DNA of 64,000 bases, from contig NZ_JADCKL010000003.1 in NCBI RefSeq assembly GCF_014982975.1, positions 186,001 through 250,000 of the forward strand. The letters are read 5' to 3'. Made by a program: the position numbers and the translations under genes. A model generated the notes under the pieces. The model searched no databases, was not told the origin of the DNA, and saw only the letters and a program-made list of their open reading frames with translations. Source of the DNA: Claveliimonas monacensis (GTDB lineage: Bacteria > Bacillota > Clostridia > Lachnospirales > Lachnospiraceae). Positions within the stretch are counted from its first letter, which is position 1; each line of letters starts with the position of its first letter. Of the stretch, positions 16,022-25,425 are shown piece by piece.

Positions 16022-18247
16022 ATGGAAGAAGTAAAAGGATATGTGGAGCACATTATCTTTCGCAACGAAGATAATGGATATACTGTGTTTAATCTGAATA
16101 ACGAGGACGGGGAGCTGACCTGCGTGGGTACGTTCCACTACATCAGCGAGGGAGAGCTGCTGAAACTGACAGGAGAATATGTGACCCACTCCCTGTACGG
16201 GGTCCAGCTCCATGTGCAGACTTCAGAGGTGTGCGAGCCGGAGGATCTGGTCTCCATAGAAAGATATCTGGGATCAGGGGTAGTCAAAGGGCTGGGAGCA
16301 GCTCTGGCAGGCCGTATTGTCCGCCGGTTTAAGGAGGATACGTTCCGGATCATCGAGGAGGAGCCGGAGCGCCTGGCAGAGGTCAAGGGGATCAGCGAGC
16401 GGAAAGCCCGTGAGATAGCGGAGCAGATCGAAGAGAAGAAGGATATGAGAAGAGCCATGATCTACCTGCAGAAATATGGGATCAGCACCACGCTGGCTGC
16501 AAAGATCTATGACTATTACGGAAACAGGATGTACCAGGTCATGGAAGAAAATCCTTACCAGATGGCAGATGACATCAGCGGGGTCGGCTTTAAGACAGCG
16601 GATGAGATCGCAAGAAAGATCGGCATCCACGCCGACTCTGACTATCGGATACGCAGCGGCATTTTTTACACGCTCCTCCAGAGCGTGGGCGAAGGACATA
16701 TTTATCTTCTGGAGGGACCGCTCCTTCAGAAGGCAGGAGAGCTTCTGGGAGTGGAGATCCAGCATATTGAAAAATATCTCATGGATCTTGCCATGGAGAG
16801 AAAAGTAGTCCTCAAAGAGGGGGGCGACGGAAAGCGGGTCTATGCGTCCAACTATTATTATTTGGAGCTGAACACAGCAAAAATGCTCCATGACCTGAAT
16901 CTTGCCGCGAAAGCAGACAGAGAGGATGTGGCAAAAAGGCTGGCATCCATCGAGAAACAGATGGATATGCCTCTGGATGAAAGACAGCGCCAGGCAGTGG
17001 CAGAGGCGGTGGGAAGAGGCGTGATGATCCTGACCGGAGGCCCGGGAACCGGAAAGACCACCACCATCAATGCTATGATCCAGTATTTTGACAGCCAGGA
17101 CATGGATATACGGCTGGCTGCGCCCACCGGGCGGGCGGCAAAGAGGATGACAGAGGCTACAGGATGGGAGGCCCAGACGATCCACCGGCTGCTGGAAGTA
17201 AGTGGCAACCCGGAGGAAGAGGGGGCCGGGACAGGATTTCAGAGAAATATGGAAAATCCGCTGGAGGCCGACGTTATTATCATCGATGAAATGTCCATGG
17301 TGGACCTGCCTTTGATGCATGCGCTCCTGTGCGCCGTGTGCCCGGGAACGCGGCTGATCCTGGTGGGGGATGTGAACCAGCTGCCCTCCGTGGGACCGGG
17401 GAGCGTGCTGAAAGACATGATCGCCTCGAAAGCCTTTGCCGTGGTGGAGCTGACCAGGATCTTCCGACAGGCCGGGGAGAGCGATATCGTGGTAAATGCC
17501 CACAAGATCAACCGGGGAGAGCAGGTGGTGTTAGACAACAAGAGCCGGGATTTCTTTTTCCTCAAGCGGCAGGACGCCAATACCATCATCAGCGTGACTC
17601 TCACGCTGATCCAGAAAAAGCTCCCCAAATATGTGGGTGCCTCCACATATGATATCCAGGTGCTGACGCCCATGAGAAAAGGACTGCTTGGGGTGGAGAG
17701 GCTGAATAAGATCCTGCAGGAATACTTAAATCCGCCGGATCCGTCCAAGGCAGAGAAGGAGTATGGAGAAAAGAAATTCCGGGTGGGCGACAAGGTGATG
17801 CAGATCAAAAACAATTACCAGCTGGAGTGGGAGATCTCTACCAGGTACGGTATGACCATTGACAAGGGCGTGGGGGTTTTCAACGGGGATATGGGGATCG
17901 TGAAGGCTATCAACAGCTACGAGGAGACACTGGCCGTTGAGTATGATGAGCACAGAGTGGTGACATATCCTTTCCAGATGCTGGATGAGCTGGAACTGGC
18001 CTACGCCATCACGATACATAAATCCCAGGGAAGCGAATATCCGGCTGCGGTCATCCCTCTTCTTTCCGGCCCCAGGCAGCTGTACAACAGGAACCTGCTT
18101 TACACGGCGGTGACAAGGGCCAGGAAGTGTGTGACCATTGTGGGGAGTGAGACGGTATTCCAGAGCATGATACAAAACGACAGTGAACAGGACCGGAATA
18201 CCAGCCTGGATGAGAGAATACGGGAGTTTTGCCAAGATATATGTTAA
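16022..18247 (+). CDS. recD2: ATP-dependent DNA helicase RecD2
   Basis: This 741-residue superfamily 1B 5'-3' helicase is of the RecD-like type found in organisms without RecBC. An N-terminal OB/helix-hairpin-helix region (about 70-230: GSGVVKGLGAALAGRI, YQMADDISGVGFKTAD) precedes the motor. Walker A is GGPGTGKTTTINAM (about 339), motif II IIDEMSMVD, and the C-terminal motif is LAYAITIHKSQGSEYPA with YTAVTRARK. It has role in replication-fork and mismatch-type repair. Its stop abuts the comF start with no gap, so they are co-transcribed. Confidence 0.93.
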   Translation: MEEVKGYVEHIIFRNEDNGYTVFNLNNEDGELTCVGTFHYISEGELLKLTGEYVTHSLYGVQLHVQTSEVCEPEDLVSIERYLGSGVVKGLGAALAGRIVRRFKEDTFRIIEEEPERLAEVKGISERKAREIAEQIEEKKDMRRAMIYLQKYGISTTLAAKIYDYYGNRMYQVMEENPYQMADDISGVGFKTADEIARKIGIHADSDYRIRSGIFYTLLQSVGEGHIYLLEGPLLQKAGELLGVEIQHIEKYLMDLAMERKVVLKEGGDGKRVYASNYYYLELNTAKMLHDLNLAAKADREDVAKRLASIEKQMDMPLDERQRQAVAEAVGRGVMILTGGPGTGKTTTINAMIQYFDSQDMDIRLAAPTGRAAKRMTEATGWEAQTIHRLLEVSGNPEEEGAGTGFQRNMENPLEADVIIIDEMSMVDLPLMHALLCAVCPGTRLILVGDVNQLPSVGPGSVLKDMIASKAFAVVELTRIFRQAGESDIVVNAHKINRGEQVVLDNKSRDFFFLKRQDANTIISVTLTLIQKKLPKYVGASTYDIQVLTPMRKGLLGVERLNKILQEYLNPPDPSKAEKEYGEKKFRVGDKVMQIKNNYQLEWEISTRYGMTIDKGVGVFNGDMGIVKAINSYEETLAVEYDEHRVVTYPFQMLDELELAYAITIHKSQGSEYPAAVIPLLSGPRQLYNRNLLYTAVTRARKCVTIVGSETVFQSMIQNDSEQDRNTSLDERIREFCQDIC

Positions 18248-18967
18248 ATGAATCAGCTTATCAGGAAGGCAGGAGAGGCTGCGCTTCGTCTCCTGTACCC
18301 AAACACCTGCCCCTTATGCGGGCGGGTGACAGAGCGGGAAGTCTGCCCGGACTGTGCCCGGGAAGTGCGTCCCCTCCGGGAGCCACTCTGCAAAAAGTGT
18401 GGGAAACCTATTGGCAGTGACCAGGAGGAATTCTGCAGGGACTGTAGCTGTACGCGCCACTATTTTGATGAAGGGCGTGCTCTCTGGCTGCACCGGAAGC
18501 AGGCGGCCTGGTCTATCTACCAGTTTAAATTTCACAATCGGCGGATTTACGCAGGGTTCTATGCCTCTGAGATGGCTCGGATCTATGAAGGCTATATCAG
18601 AAAAAGAGACATTTCCCTGATCGTTCCGATCCCGCTTGGGCGAAAGAAACGAAGGAGCCGGGGATTTAACCAGGCAGAGATCCTTGCGGAGAAACTGTCA
18701 GGGAAACTGCAGATTCCTCTGGACGCAGACCATCTGGTAAGATGGCGGGATACAAGGCCGCAGAAGAGCCTGGATCCGACGGTCAGAAGAGAGAATGTGC
18801 GGGGGATTTTCCAGTGGACAGGACGTTCCCTTGCGGGGCAGAAGGTCCTCCTTATAGATGACATATATACCACCGGGAGTACCCTGGATAGTGCGTCCCG
18901 GACACTGAAAAAAGCGGGGGCTGAAAAAGTTTACTTTTTAACTATAAGTATTGGACAAGGATACTGA
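18248..18967 (+). CDS. comF: ComF-family phosphoribosyltransferase-like protein
   Basis: This 239-residue protein has N-terminal zinc-ribbon cysteines (CPLCGRVTEREVCPDC, then CKKCGKP and CRDC). The C-terminal type I PRTase fold has the PRPP loop VLLIDDIYTTGSTLDSASRT (about 195-214). ComFC homologues act in DNA uptake during competence and some in other nucleotide chemistry. The ATG immediately follows the recD2 stop. The gene name follows the family; competence in this organism is not shown. Confidence 0.88.
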   Translation: MNQLIRKAGEAALRLLYPNTCPLCGRVTEREVCPDCAREVRPLREPLCKKCGKPIGSDQEEFCRDCSCTRHYFDEGRALWLHRKQAAWSIYQFKFHNRRIYAGFYASEMARIYEGYIRKRDISLIVPIPLGRKKRRSRGFNQAEILAEKLSGKLQIPLDADHLVRWRDTRPQKSLDPTVRRENVRGIFQWTGRSLAGQKVLLIDDIYTTGSTLDSASRTLKKAGAEKVYFLTISIGQGY

Positions 18968-19025
18968 TATTTGTTATACTGAAAATAATGATTAAAACCA
19001 GAAAATTTACACTTTGAGGTGCATT

Positions 19026-19421
19026 ATGTTAGATAAACGAAAAATCAGGCTGATGACCAAACTTGCCCTCTACGAGCAGAACGAGGGCAGGGAGGATATG
19101 AAGATCAGCGCCTACTATAAAAAAGATTATGTGAGCATGAAAATGATTGCCACATTTATCTGGACGACGATCGGATACGGCTGTGCCATGCTCCTGGTCC
19201 TTGGCTGGGGAATGACAGGCTGGATGGAGAAACTGACGCTGGCTCTGATCATTATGCTTGTGGCGGTGATCCTCCTCGGCTATCTTGCCCTCCTGATCAT
19301 TACATTTATCATCACCAGCAGGATATCCAACAGGAAACACAGAGATGCGAGAATGCGGATGAAAAGATATAACCACGGTTTACTACAGCTGATGAAAATG
19401 TACGAAAAGGAGAATAAATAG
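19026..19421 (+). CDS. small two-pass membrane protein of the cdaA locus
   Basis: This 131-residue protein has a basic N-terminus and two hydrophobic segments (about 42-62 and 71-96: LTLALIIMLVAVILLGYLAL), then a basic tail. The ATG at 19026 has GAGGT five bases upstream; a TTG at 19014 is in frame but poorly placed. The stop lies two bases before the next gene. I do not recognise a named family. Its place in one operon with cdaA-cdaR suggests a membrane-linked partner, which is inference. Confidence 0.7.
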   Translation: MLDKRKIRLMTKLALYEQNEGREDMKISAYYKKDYVSMKMIATFIWTTIGYGCAMLLVLGWGMTGWMEKLTLALIIMLVAVILLGYLALLIITFIITSRISNRKHRDARMRMKRYNHGLLQLMKMYEKENK

Positions 19422-19423
19422 CG

Positions 19424-20581
19424 ATGGATAATTTATATGTCATAAAGGGCCAGATCCAGCAGGTATATGCAAAATATTCAAAGTTTATAGACAAAGGTGT
19501 CCAGTTCATACTGGCTCTGGCTGTATTTTACATGATCAACCACGACCTTGGCTTTATGAGCCTTCTGTCCAATCCACTGATCACGGTGGGGCTGGCGGTC
19601 ATCTGTGCGTTCCTTCCCATGATCGTCACAGTGCTTGCGGCGGCTGTTTTGATCCTTGTGCAGATGGCGGCTGTGTCTTTAGGAATCATGGCTGTCACGG
19701 CAGTGGTGTTCGTTATTATGTTTGTATTCTATGTCCGGTTCAGCCCGAAGACTGCGGTCGTGATCCTTCTGATGCCTCTGGCATTCATGTTCCACATTCC
19801 TTATGTGATCCCTGTGGCGTTTGGCCTGGTGGGAACACCGGCCAGTGTGGTGCCTGTCATCTGCGGTACGGTCGTGTACTATATGATCGATTATGTGAAG
19901 ACCTCCGCATCTGCCCTTGAGAGCGGCGGTGCGGAAGGCATGATCAGCCAGGTGATGACGTATCTGCAGCAGGTGTTCCAGAACAGGGAGATGATCGTCA
20001 TGATCCTTGCCTTTGTCATTGTTCTCTTCCTGGTGTACCAGATTCGCAGGATGTCTGTCAGCCATGCATGGAAGAGCGCATCGGCAGCCGGGGCTGTCGC
20101 GGGCATCGTTATCGTAGCTGCGGGCAGTGCTGTGCTGGATGTAAAAGTCTCCTATCCGGAACTGATCCTTGGAAATGTGGCGGCAGTGATCGTGGGACTG
20201 ATCCTTGAACTTTTGTTCTTTGCTGTGGACTATTCTCGGACGGAGAGTGTCCAGTATGAAGATGATGAATATTATTACTACGTGAAAGCGGTGCCGAAGA
20301 TCGTGGTCGCCGCACCGGAGAAGACGGTGAAGCGCATCAACCGGCGCGCGGAGAACCAGGAGACGGAGATCATCAATACAGATGAGATCCGCAGAAAGAG
20401 CGCTGAGAGCGCCGGGGCAAAAGAGGAAGGCGAAAAGAAGCCTAATAAAACCGGCTCATCCGTCAGATCCCGTTCTCCCCGGAAAAAAGAAAGCCGGATC
20501 ACCGGTAATATGGATCAGCTCCTTCTCACAAGAAGCCTGCAGAAGGAACTTCATCTGGACGAAGAGGAGCGGAATGATTAA
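19424..20581 (+). CDS. polytopic membrane protein with charged cytosolic tail
   Basis: This 385-residue protein has about eight hydrophobic segments up to residue 275 (for example LITVGLAVICAFLPMIVTVL and MIVMILAFVIVLFLVYQI). A roughly 110-residue tail follows, rich in Lys, Arg, Glu and Ser and ending near EEERND. It sits between the small membrane protein (2-base gap) and cdaA (17-base gap). The family is unknown to me. It may modulate cyclic-di-AMP synthesis or act in transport, but only position supports this. Confidence 0.7.
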   Translation: MDNLYVIKGQIQQVYAKYSKFIDKGVQFILALAVFYMINHDLGFMSLLSNPLITVGLAVICAFLPMIVTVLAAAVLILVQMAAVSLGIMAVTAVVFVIMFVFYVRFSPKTAVVILLMPLAFMFHIPYVIPVAFGLVGTPASVVPVICGTVVYYMIDYVKTSASALESGGAEGMISQVMTYLQQVFQNREMIVMILAFVIVLFLVYQIRRMSVSHAWKSASAAGAVAGIVIVAAGSAVLDVKVSYPELILGNVAAVIVGLILELLFFAVDYSRTESVQYEDDEYYYYVKAVPKIVVAAPEKTVKRINRRAENQETEIINTDEIRRKSAESAGAKEEGEKKPNKTGSSVRSRSPRKKESRITGNMDQLLLTRSLQKELHLDEEERND

Positions 20582-20598
20582 AGACGGGAAGTGAACGC

Positions 20599-21483
20599 AT
20601 GGAAGCAAGAATTACGCAATTCTTTGAAAGATATATAAGAAACGCCTACTTTCCGGAAATGCATCTGACAGATATCGTCGAGATACTGATCATTGCATTT
20701 CTGGTATATCAGCTTATGATATGGATCAAGAACACAAAGGCCTGGATGCTGCTCAAGGGTATCCTGGTTCTTGGTGTGTTCATTTTCCTGGCGTATCTTT
20801 TTCAGATGCACACTATACTGTGGATCGTGCGAAACTCTCTGACAGTTCTTGCCACGGCTCTGATTGTTGTGTTCCAGCCTGAGCTGCGGCGCGCCCTGGA
20901 GAAGTTGGGAGAGAGAAAATATATCAGTGTGGTGATGCCTTTTGACAGCACAAAGGACAAAGGACGCTTCAGCGAGGACACTGTTGACGGTATCATTGAT
21001 GCTTCCTATATTATGGGTAAGGCCAAAACAGGGGCTCTGATCGTTGTAGAGCAGGCGATCAGGCTGACAGAGTATGAGAGCACGGGTATTCAGCTGGACT
21101 GTATCGTGTCCAGCCAGGTGCTTATCAACATTTTTGAGCACAACACACCTCTGCACGACGGCGCAATTATTATTCGGAATGACAGGATCGTCTCTGCCAC
21201 ATGTTATCTTCCTCTGTCCGATAACATGGGGCTTAGCAAGGAGCTGGGAACAAGACACAGAGCGGCAGTGGGGCTCAGCGAAGTCAGCGACGCCCTTGTC
21301 ATCGTCGTGTCTGAGGAGACAGGATATGTATCTGTGGCGCAGGGCGGCGTTCTGGACCGGAATATTTCCCGGGAAAAGCTCAGAGAATATCTGGAAGACA
21401 TCCAGAACAAGCGCAGAGACTCACACGGCATATTAGCAAAATGGAAAGGAAGGCTGAGTCATGAAAAAAAGTCTGACAAATAA
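20599..21483 (+). CDS. cdaA: diadenylate cyclase CdaA
   Basis: This 294-residue membrane enzyme makes cyclic-di-AMP from two ATP. Three N-terminal membrane helices (about 25-105) precede a DAC (DisA_N) domain with the DGA motif in TPLHDGAIIIRND (about 187) and the RHR motif in GTRHRAAVGLSE (about 218). Cyclic-di-AMP controls potassium, osmolytes and wall homeostasis in Firmicutes. The 3' end overlaps cdaR by 23 bases, the usual cdaA-cdaR coupling. Confidence 0.95.
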   Translation: MEARITQFFERYIRNAYFPEMHLTDIVEILIIAFLVYQLMIWIKNTKAWMLLKGILVLGVFIFLAYLFQMHTILWIVRNSLTVLATALIVVFQPELRRALEKLGERKYISVVMPFDSTKDKGRFSEDTVDGIIDASYIMGKAKTGALIVVEQAIRLTEYESTGIQLDCIVSSQVLINIFEHNTPLHDGAIIIRNDRIVSATCYLPLSDNMGLSKELGTRHRAAVGLSEVSDALVIVVSEETGYVSVAQGGVLDRNISREKLREYLEDIQNKRRDSHGILAKWKGRLSHEKKSDK

Positions 21484-22771
21484 TATTGGCCTGAAGCTCC
21501 TTGCGTTTTTATTCGCTTTTATGCTGTGGCTGCTTGTGGTGAACATAGATGATCCGGTGGACACGAAGACTTTCGATAGTATCCCCGTCACCATTGAACA
21601 TGCGGAAGTGGTGACTCAGGATCAGAGATCCTATCAGGTGCTGGATGGAACAGACACAGTCAGCGTGACTGTGTCTGCCACAAGGTCTGTATTGGAGAAG
21701 ATCAGCGCGGAGAATATCGTGGCTACCGCTGACATGCGGGAATTGTATCTGGAGTCCCAGATCCCCATAGAGATCACGATACCTGGCTATGAATTTGAAA
21801 GTGCAACTGCAAACCCAAGAAATGTCCAGGTGAAGATCGAGCAGAATAAGAGTGATACCTTCCCCATTACGGTGACAACAACAGGAACTGTGCGGGACGG
21901 ATATGTCCTCGGTAATGTGCAGGCAGATCCGGAGCGCGTCACAGTCAACGGACCGGAGTCTGTGATCGACAGGATCAGCAAAGTGGTGGCGCAGGTCAAT
22001 GTATCCGGCCTCTCGGAAGACTCCTCTATAGATGCTGTGCTGACCTATTATGATTCGGATAACAACGAGATCAGTGCAGAGCAGCTGGCCAACAATCTGG
22101 GAACAACAGGTGTGAAAGTCAATGTGACGCTGTATCACACAGCCCGGATACCGGTGACTGTAGATACATCAGGCGTCACAGCGGCGGACGGATACTCTAT
22201 TTCTGAAGTGACATGGACTCCAGAGGAGATCCAGCTGGCAGGCGAGGAGGAGGTGCTGGATGCACTGGAAAGCATCCGCATACCTGCCGATGCCGTAGAC
22301 ATCACGTCTATCTCCCAAAGGACAGAGCAGACTGTGGACATTACACCTTATCTGCCGGAGGGTACAAGACTGGTAGATGAGAACGGCAACAACATACTGG
22401 TGACAGCCCGGGTCGCACGGGAAGGCACGAAAAGCTTTGACATTCCGGTGGGCTCTATAACTGTCGACAATCTGAGCGATAGCCTGACTGTTTCCGGGTA
22501 TGGGAGCGGGGACGACCTGGAGGTTCACATAGGAGGCCCCCAGGAGCAGCTGAACAGTCTGCAGCTCAGTGATCTGGCCGTTAGTATAGATCTGAAAGAC
22601 TGCACAAAGGCGGGGGATTATGAAGTGCCTGTGACGATCACTCTTCCGTCGGATGCTGCTGACTGCACAGTGGAAACATCCGTGACAGTGACAGTCACTC
22701 TTCAGGAGAGAACAACAGCGGCAGACAATACTGCCGAAGAAGATACGGACAATGAATCATCAGGAGGTTAA
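21461..22771 (+). CDS. cdaR: CdaR/YbbR-domain regulator of CdaA
   Basis: This 436-residue protein has one N-terminal membrane anchor (LKLLAFLFAFMLWLLVV, about 11-27). About four extracytoplasmic YbbR repeats of roughly 80 residues follow (for example SVTVSATRSVLEKI, PERVTVNGPESVIDRISKV), and it ends in an acidic tail. CdaR binds CdaA at the membrane and tunes cyclic-di-AMP synthesis. The next gene, ptsH, starts six bases after its stop rather than the glmM seen in Bacillus. Confidence 0.92.
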   Translation: MKKSLTNNIGLKLLAFLFAFMLWLLVVNIDDPVDTKTFDSIPVTIEHAEVVTQDQRSYQVLDGTDTVSVTVSATRSVLEKISAENIVATADMRELYLESQIPIEITIPGYEFESATANPRNVQVKIEQNKSDTFPITVTTTGTVRDGYVLGNVQADPERVTVNGPESVIDRISKVVAQVNVSGLSEDSSIDAVLTYYDSDNNEISAEQLANNLGTTGVKVNVTLYHTARIPVTVDTSGVTAADGYSISEVTWTPEEIQLAGEEEVLDALESIRIPADAVDITSISQRTEQTVDITPYLPEGTRLVDENGNNILVTARVAREGTKSFDIPVGSITVDNLSDSLTVSGYGSGDDLEVHIGGPQEQLNSLQLSDLAVSIDLKDCTKAGDYEVPVTITLPSDAADCTVETSVTVTVTLQERTTAADNTAEEDTDNESSGG

Positions 22772-22777
22772 AGTATT

Positions 22778-23041
22778 ATGGTAAGTAAAAAGGTGGTCAT
22801 TAACAATCCAACGGGGCTGCATCTTCGCCCGGCTGGGATCTTCTGCAACACGGCGGTACAATTCGATTCCAAGGTTACATTTCAGCATGATACGACTACT
22901 TCCAACGCCAAGAGTGTACTCAGCGTGCTTGGCGCCTGCATCAAGAAGGGCGATGAGATCGAGCTCATCTGCGAAGGGCCTGATGAGGAGGAAGCTCTGG
23001 CTGCTATGGTGAAAGCGATTGAGGACGGGCTGGGAGAGTAA
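22778..23041 (+). CDS. ptsH: HPr phosphocarrier protein
   Basis: This 87-residue PTS phosphocarrier has the catalytic histidine at residue 15 (NNPTGLHLRPAG) and the regulatory serine at residue 46 (SNAKSVLSVLG), the HPr kinase target used in carbon catabolite control. Key sites identify a true HPr rather than Crh, which lacks His15. AGGAGG lies before the ATG. It is tightly spaced after cdaR and six bases before the next membrane gene. Confidence 0.95.
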   Translation: MVSKKVVINNPTGLHLRPAGIFCNTAVQFDSKVTFQHDTTTSNAKSVLSVLGACIKKGDEIELICEGPDEEEALAAMVKAIEDGLGE

Positions 23042-23047
23042 GGGAAT

Positions 23048-24355
23048 ATGAAAAAGAAACAGGAAATACTGTATTGTCTTCCTTTTGTTCTGCTGCTTCT
23101 GGCAGAATTGATAATTCATTGGAAAATAGATCTGAATGTAATAGGGGGAGATGATACAGTATTTCTCGCCTATTCACAGGAAGAAGGATTTTCACTTTTG
23201 CCCTGGCTTGCGGAAAGATACATGACCTGGTCATCACGCACGGCGGTAGAGGCAGTGCTGATGGTAATGGTGACTCTTCCGGCAGTTGTCTGGCGCATTG
23301 CGGATTCTTTTGTGGTAGTTATTGGAGCGGCGGCGCTGACCAGACTCCTGGAGAAGAGAGAGTACAGAGAATATTACAGCTTTTTTATTTCGTTGATGTT
23401 TCTGGCCTTGCCATACAGCTATATGTCACTGGCGGGATGGATTGCCACTTCTATGAATTACATGTGGCCGCTGGCATTTGGTCTGGTGGCTGTCTACCCC
23501 ATCAGGAAATCCATTGATGGGGGAAAGATTCGGATCATAGAGGGGATCGTCTATACAGTCTGTCTGATTTTTGCGGGAAGTTCAGAGCAAATGGTATTTG
23601 TGGTGGCAGCATCCTATGGATGTTATGGACTTTACCTGATATGGAATGGGAAAGGTCGGCTGATCCTGAAAGAGTACCGGTATATTCTGATGCAGTTCCT
23701 TCTCTCGGTGCTGTGCCTTTTATATATTTTACTGAGCCCGGGCAATGGAATCAGAAGTGCGTCTGAAACAGCAAAATGGCTTCCTGAATTTGCGTCATAC
23801 TCCATTCTGAAAAAAATAGAACTTGGAGTTTCGGTGACAATTAAGTCGATCTTTGTTCAGGAAAATACAGGCTTTCTTGTTATGACATTCTTGCTGGCTG
23901 TACTGATCTGGCAGACTCACAAAAAGTGGACATACCGTGTGCTGGCAGTTATTCCTGCCTGCGTGATGCTGATCTTTACTGAAGTGAGAAGGCTTCTTGG
24001 AAGTGATCATCCTTTTTTGAATCTGAGCACTGTGGAAGGCCTGGGGCTGATCCTTGTGTGTGGCATAGTCCTTCTCTGCTTTTTGATTCTGTTTGGAAAA
24101 GATATACGGTTCCTGCTTGTGTCGGGGATTTATCTGGCGGCACTGGCGACGAAGGCTGTCATCGGTTTTTCGCCGACTATTCATACATCAGGAGAACGTA
24201 CGTCGTGGGTGATGGATGTGCTCTTCCTGGGATGTGTGGCGGTGCTTTTGTCCAAATGGAACTTTAAGAACAAACAGGCAACGGTGCTGTTAGTCCTGGC
24301 TTTGATCTATCTGTGCTCTGCGGGGATCATACTGAATTATAATTCATTATTATAA
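23048..24355 (+). CDS. polytopic membrane protein (DUF6056-like)
   Basis: This 435-residue protein has about eleven hydrophobic segments. An early extracytoplasmic acidic motif (NVIGGDDTVFLAYSQEEGF, about residues 36-54) and a following AERYMTWSSR pattern fit DUF6056/GT-C-like families that use lipid-linked sugars. It ends at a strong bidirectional terminator shared with a convergent GtrB-like gene. I infer a role in surface glycan synthesis; substrate unknown. Being six bases from ptsH, it may be co-transcribed with cdaA-cdaR-ptsH. Confidence 0.65.
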   Translation: MKKKQEILYCLPFVLLLLAELIIHWKIDLNVIGGDDTVFLAYSQEEGFSLLPWLAERYMTWSSRTAVEAVLMVMVTLPAVVWRIADSFVVVIGAAALTRLLEKREYREYYSFFISLMFLALPYSYMSLAGWIATSMNYMWPLAFGLVAVYPIRKSIDGGKIRIIEGIVYTVCLIFAGSSEQMVFVVAASYGCYGLYLIWNGKGRLILKEYRYILMQFLLSVLCLLYILLSPGNGIRSASETAKWLPEFASYSILKKIELGVSVTIKSIFVQENTGFLVMTFLLAVLIWQTHKKWTYRVLAVIPACVMLIFTEVRRLLGSDHPFLNLSTVEGLGLILVCGIVLLCFLILFGKDIRFLLVSGIYLAALATKAVIGFSPTIHTSGERTSWVMDVLFLGCVAVLLSKWNFKNKQATVLLVLALIYLCSAGIILNYNSLL

Positions 24356-24396
24356 AAAAGAGGGTTGAGGAATGGAAATTCCTTAACCCTTTTTAA
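24352..24396. terminator. bidirectional rho-independent terminator
   Basis: AGGGTTgAGGAAT and ATTCCTtAACCCT pair with an A-run on the left and TTTTT on the right. It lies between convergent genes and overlaps the last codons of the minus-strand glycosyltransferase. Confidence 0.85.
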
Positions 24397-25342
24397 CTGC
24401 TTCGACATTCGTTTCCTGAACAATATAGATGGGTCTGCGCTTGACTTCCAGGTAGGCTTTTGACAAGTACTGGCCAAGAATACCGATACTGAAAAGCTGA
24501 AGACCGCCTATGAAAAACATAACACACATTGTGGAAGGGTATCCGGCCACCGGTTCACCAAACACAAGCGTTTTCCATATGATGATCAGGATTAAAACAA
24601 ATGCAATGAATAAGAACAGCATTCCAAAAGCTGAGGCAATGGAGAGGGGAGTGGTGGAAAAAGCTGCGATCCCGTCCAGAGAGTACAGAAACAGCTTCCA
24701 GAATGACCACTTTGTGGAGCCGGCAACTCGCTCTACATTTTCGTATTCCAGCCATTTTGTTCGAAAGCCGACCCAGCCAAAGATCCCCTTTGAGAAACGG
24801 TTGTACTCACGCAGGGAGAGGATGGAGTCCGCCATCTGGCGCGTCATGAGACGGAAATCTCGGGCTCCATCTACGACATCAATGTTGGATATTTTGTTTA
24901 TAATGCGGTAAAAACAGCGGGCAAAGAAAGAGCGGATGGGAGGTTCACCCTTCCGGGTCACCCTCCTCGTACCGATGCAGTCATATTCTCCGCTCTGGAT
25001 CAGCTCGTACATCTGCAGGAGCAAGGCGGGCGGATCCTGCAGGTCGGCATCGATGAGTGATATGTAATCGCCGGAAGCATTTTCCAGACCGGCATAGATG
25101 GCGCTCTCCTTGCCGAAATTACGTGAAAAAGAGATATATTTTACCCTTGGATCTCTGGAAGCCATCTCTCTGAGGATGTCAAGGGTATGATCTTTTGAAC
25201 CATCGTTGACAAATAAAAATTCGAAATCTACGTTGTATTGTTCCTTCATTTCTGCGGCTACTTTGCAGATCTCTTTATTAAAAAAAGGAAGTGCCTCCTG
25301 CTCGTTGTAGCAGGGGACAATAAGAGAAAGAAGCTCTGACAT
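24383..25342 (-). CDS. GtrB/CsbB-type polyprenyl-phosphate glycosyltransferase
   Basis: This 319-residue GT2 enzyme starts LLSLIVPCYNEQEALPFF and has the DxD-type LIDADLQDPP (about 97) and the acceptor segment GARDFRLMTRQ. Two C-terminal membrane helices (about 230-300) are present. This is the layout of GtrB/CsbB/DPM1-like enzymes, which load a sugar on undecaprenyl phosphate at the inner face. A GtrA flippase (32178) and large GT-C-like membrane proteins (27129, 37220) elsewhere in the window could complete such a pathway. Confidence 0.88.
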   Translation of the reverse strand: MSELLSLIVPCYNEQEALPFFNKEICKVAAEMKEQYNVDFEFLFVNDGSKDHTLDILREMASRDPRVKYISFSRNFGKESAIYAGLENASGDYISLIDADLQDPPALLLQMYELIQSGEYDCIGTRRVTRKGEPPIRSFFARCFYRIINKISNIDVVDGARDFRLMTRQMADSILSLREYNRFSKGIFGWVGFRTKWLEYENVERVAGSTKWSFWKLFLYSLDGIAAFSTTPLSIASAFGMLFLFIAFVLILIIIWKTLVFGEPVAGYPSTMCVMFFIGGLQLFSIGILGQYLSKAYLEVKRRPIYIVQETNVEAVKKG

Positions 25343-25418
25343 ATCCTGCGTTCCTTTCTGTAGAGTTCTGGTTGATTATAAATAGTATCATACTATGTTT
25401 CCGATAAGATGACAAGAT

Positions 25419-25425
25419 GCTTGAA
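25419..25425. repeat. target-site duplication, left
   Basis: GCTTGAA directly abuts the left terminal inverted repeat and is repeated at 26998-27004. Confidence 0.75.
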
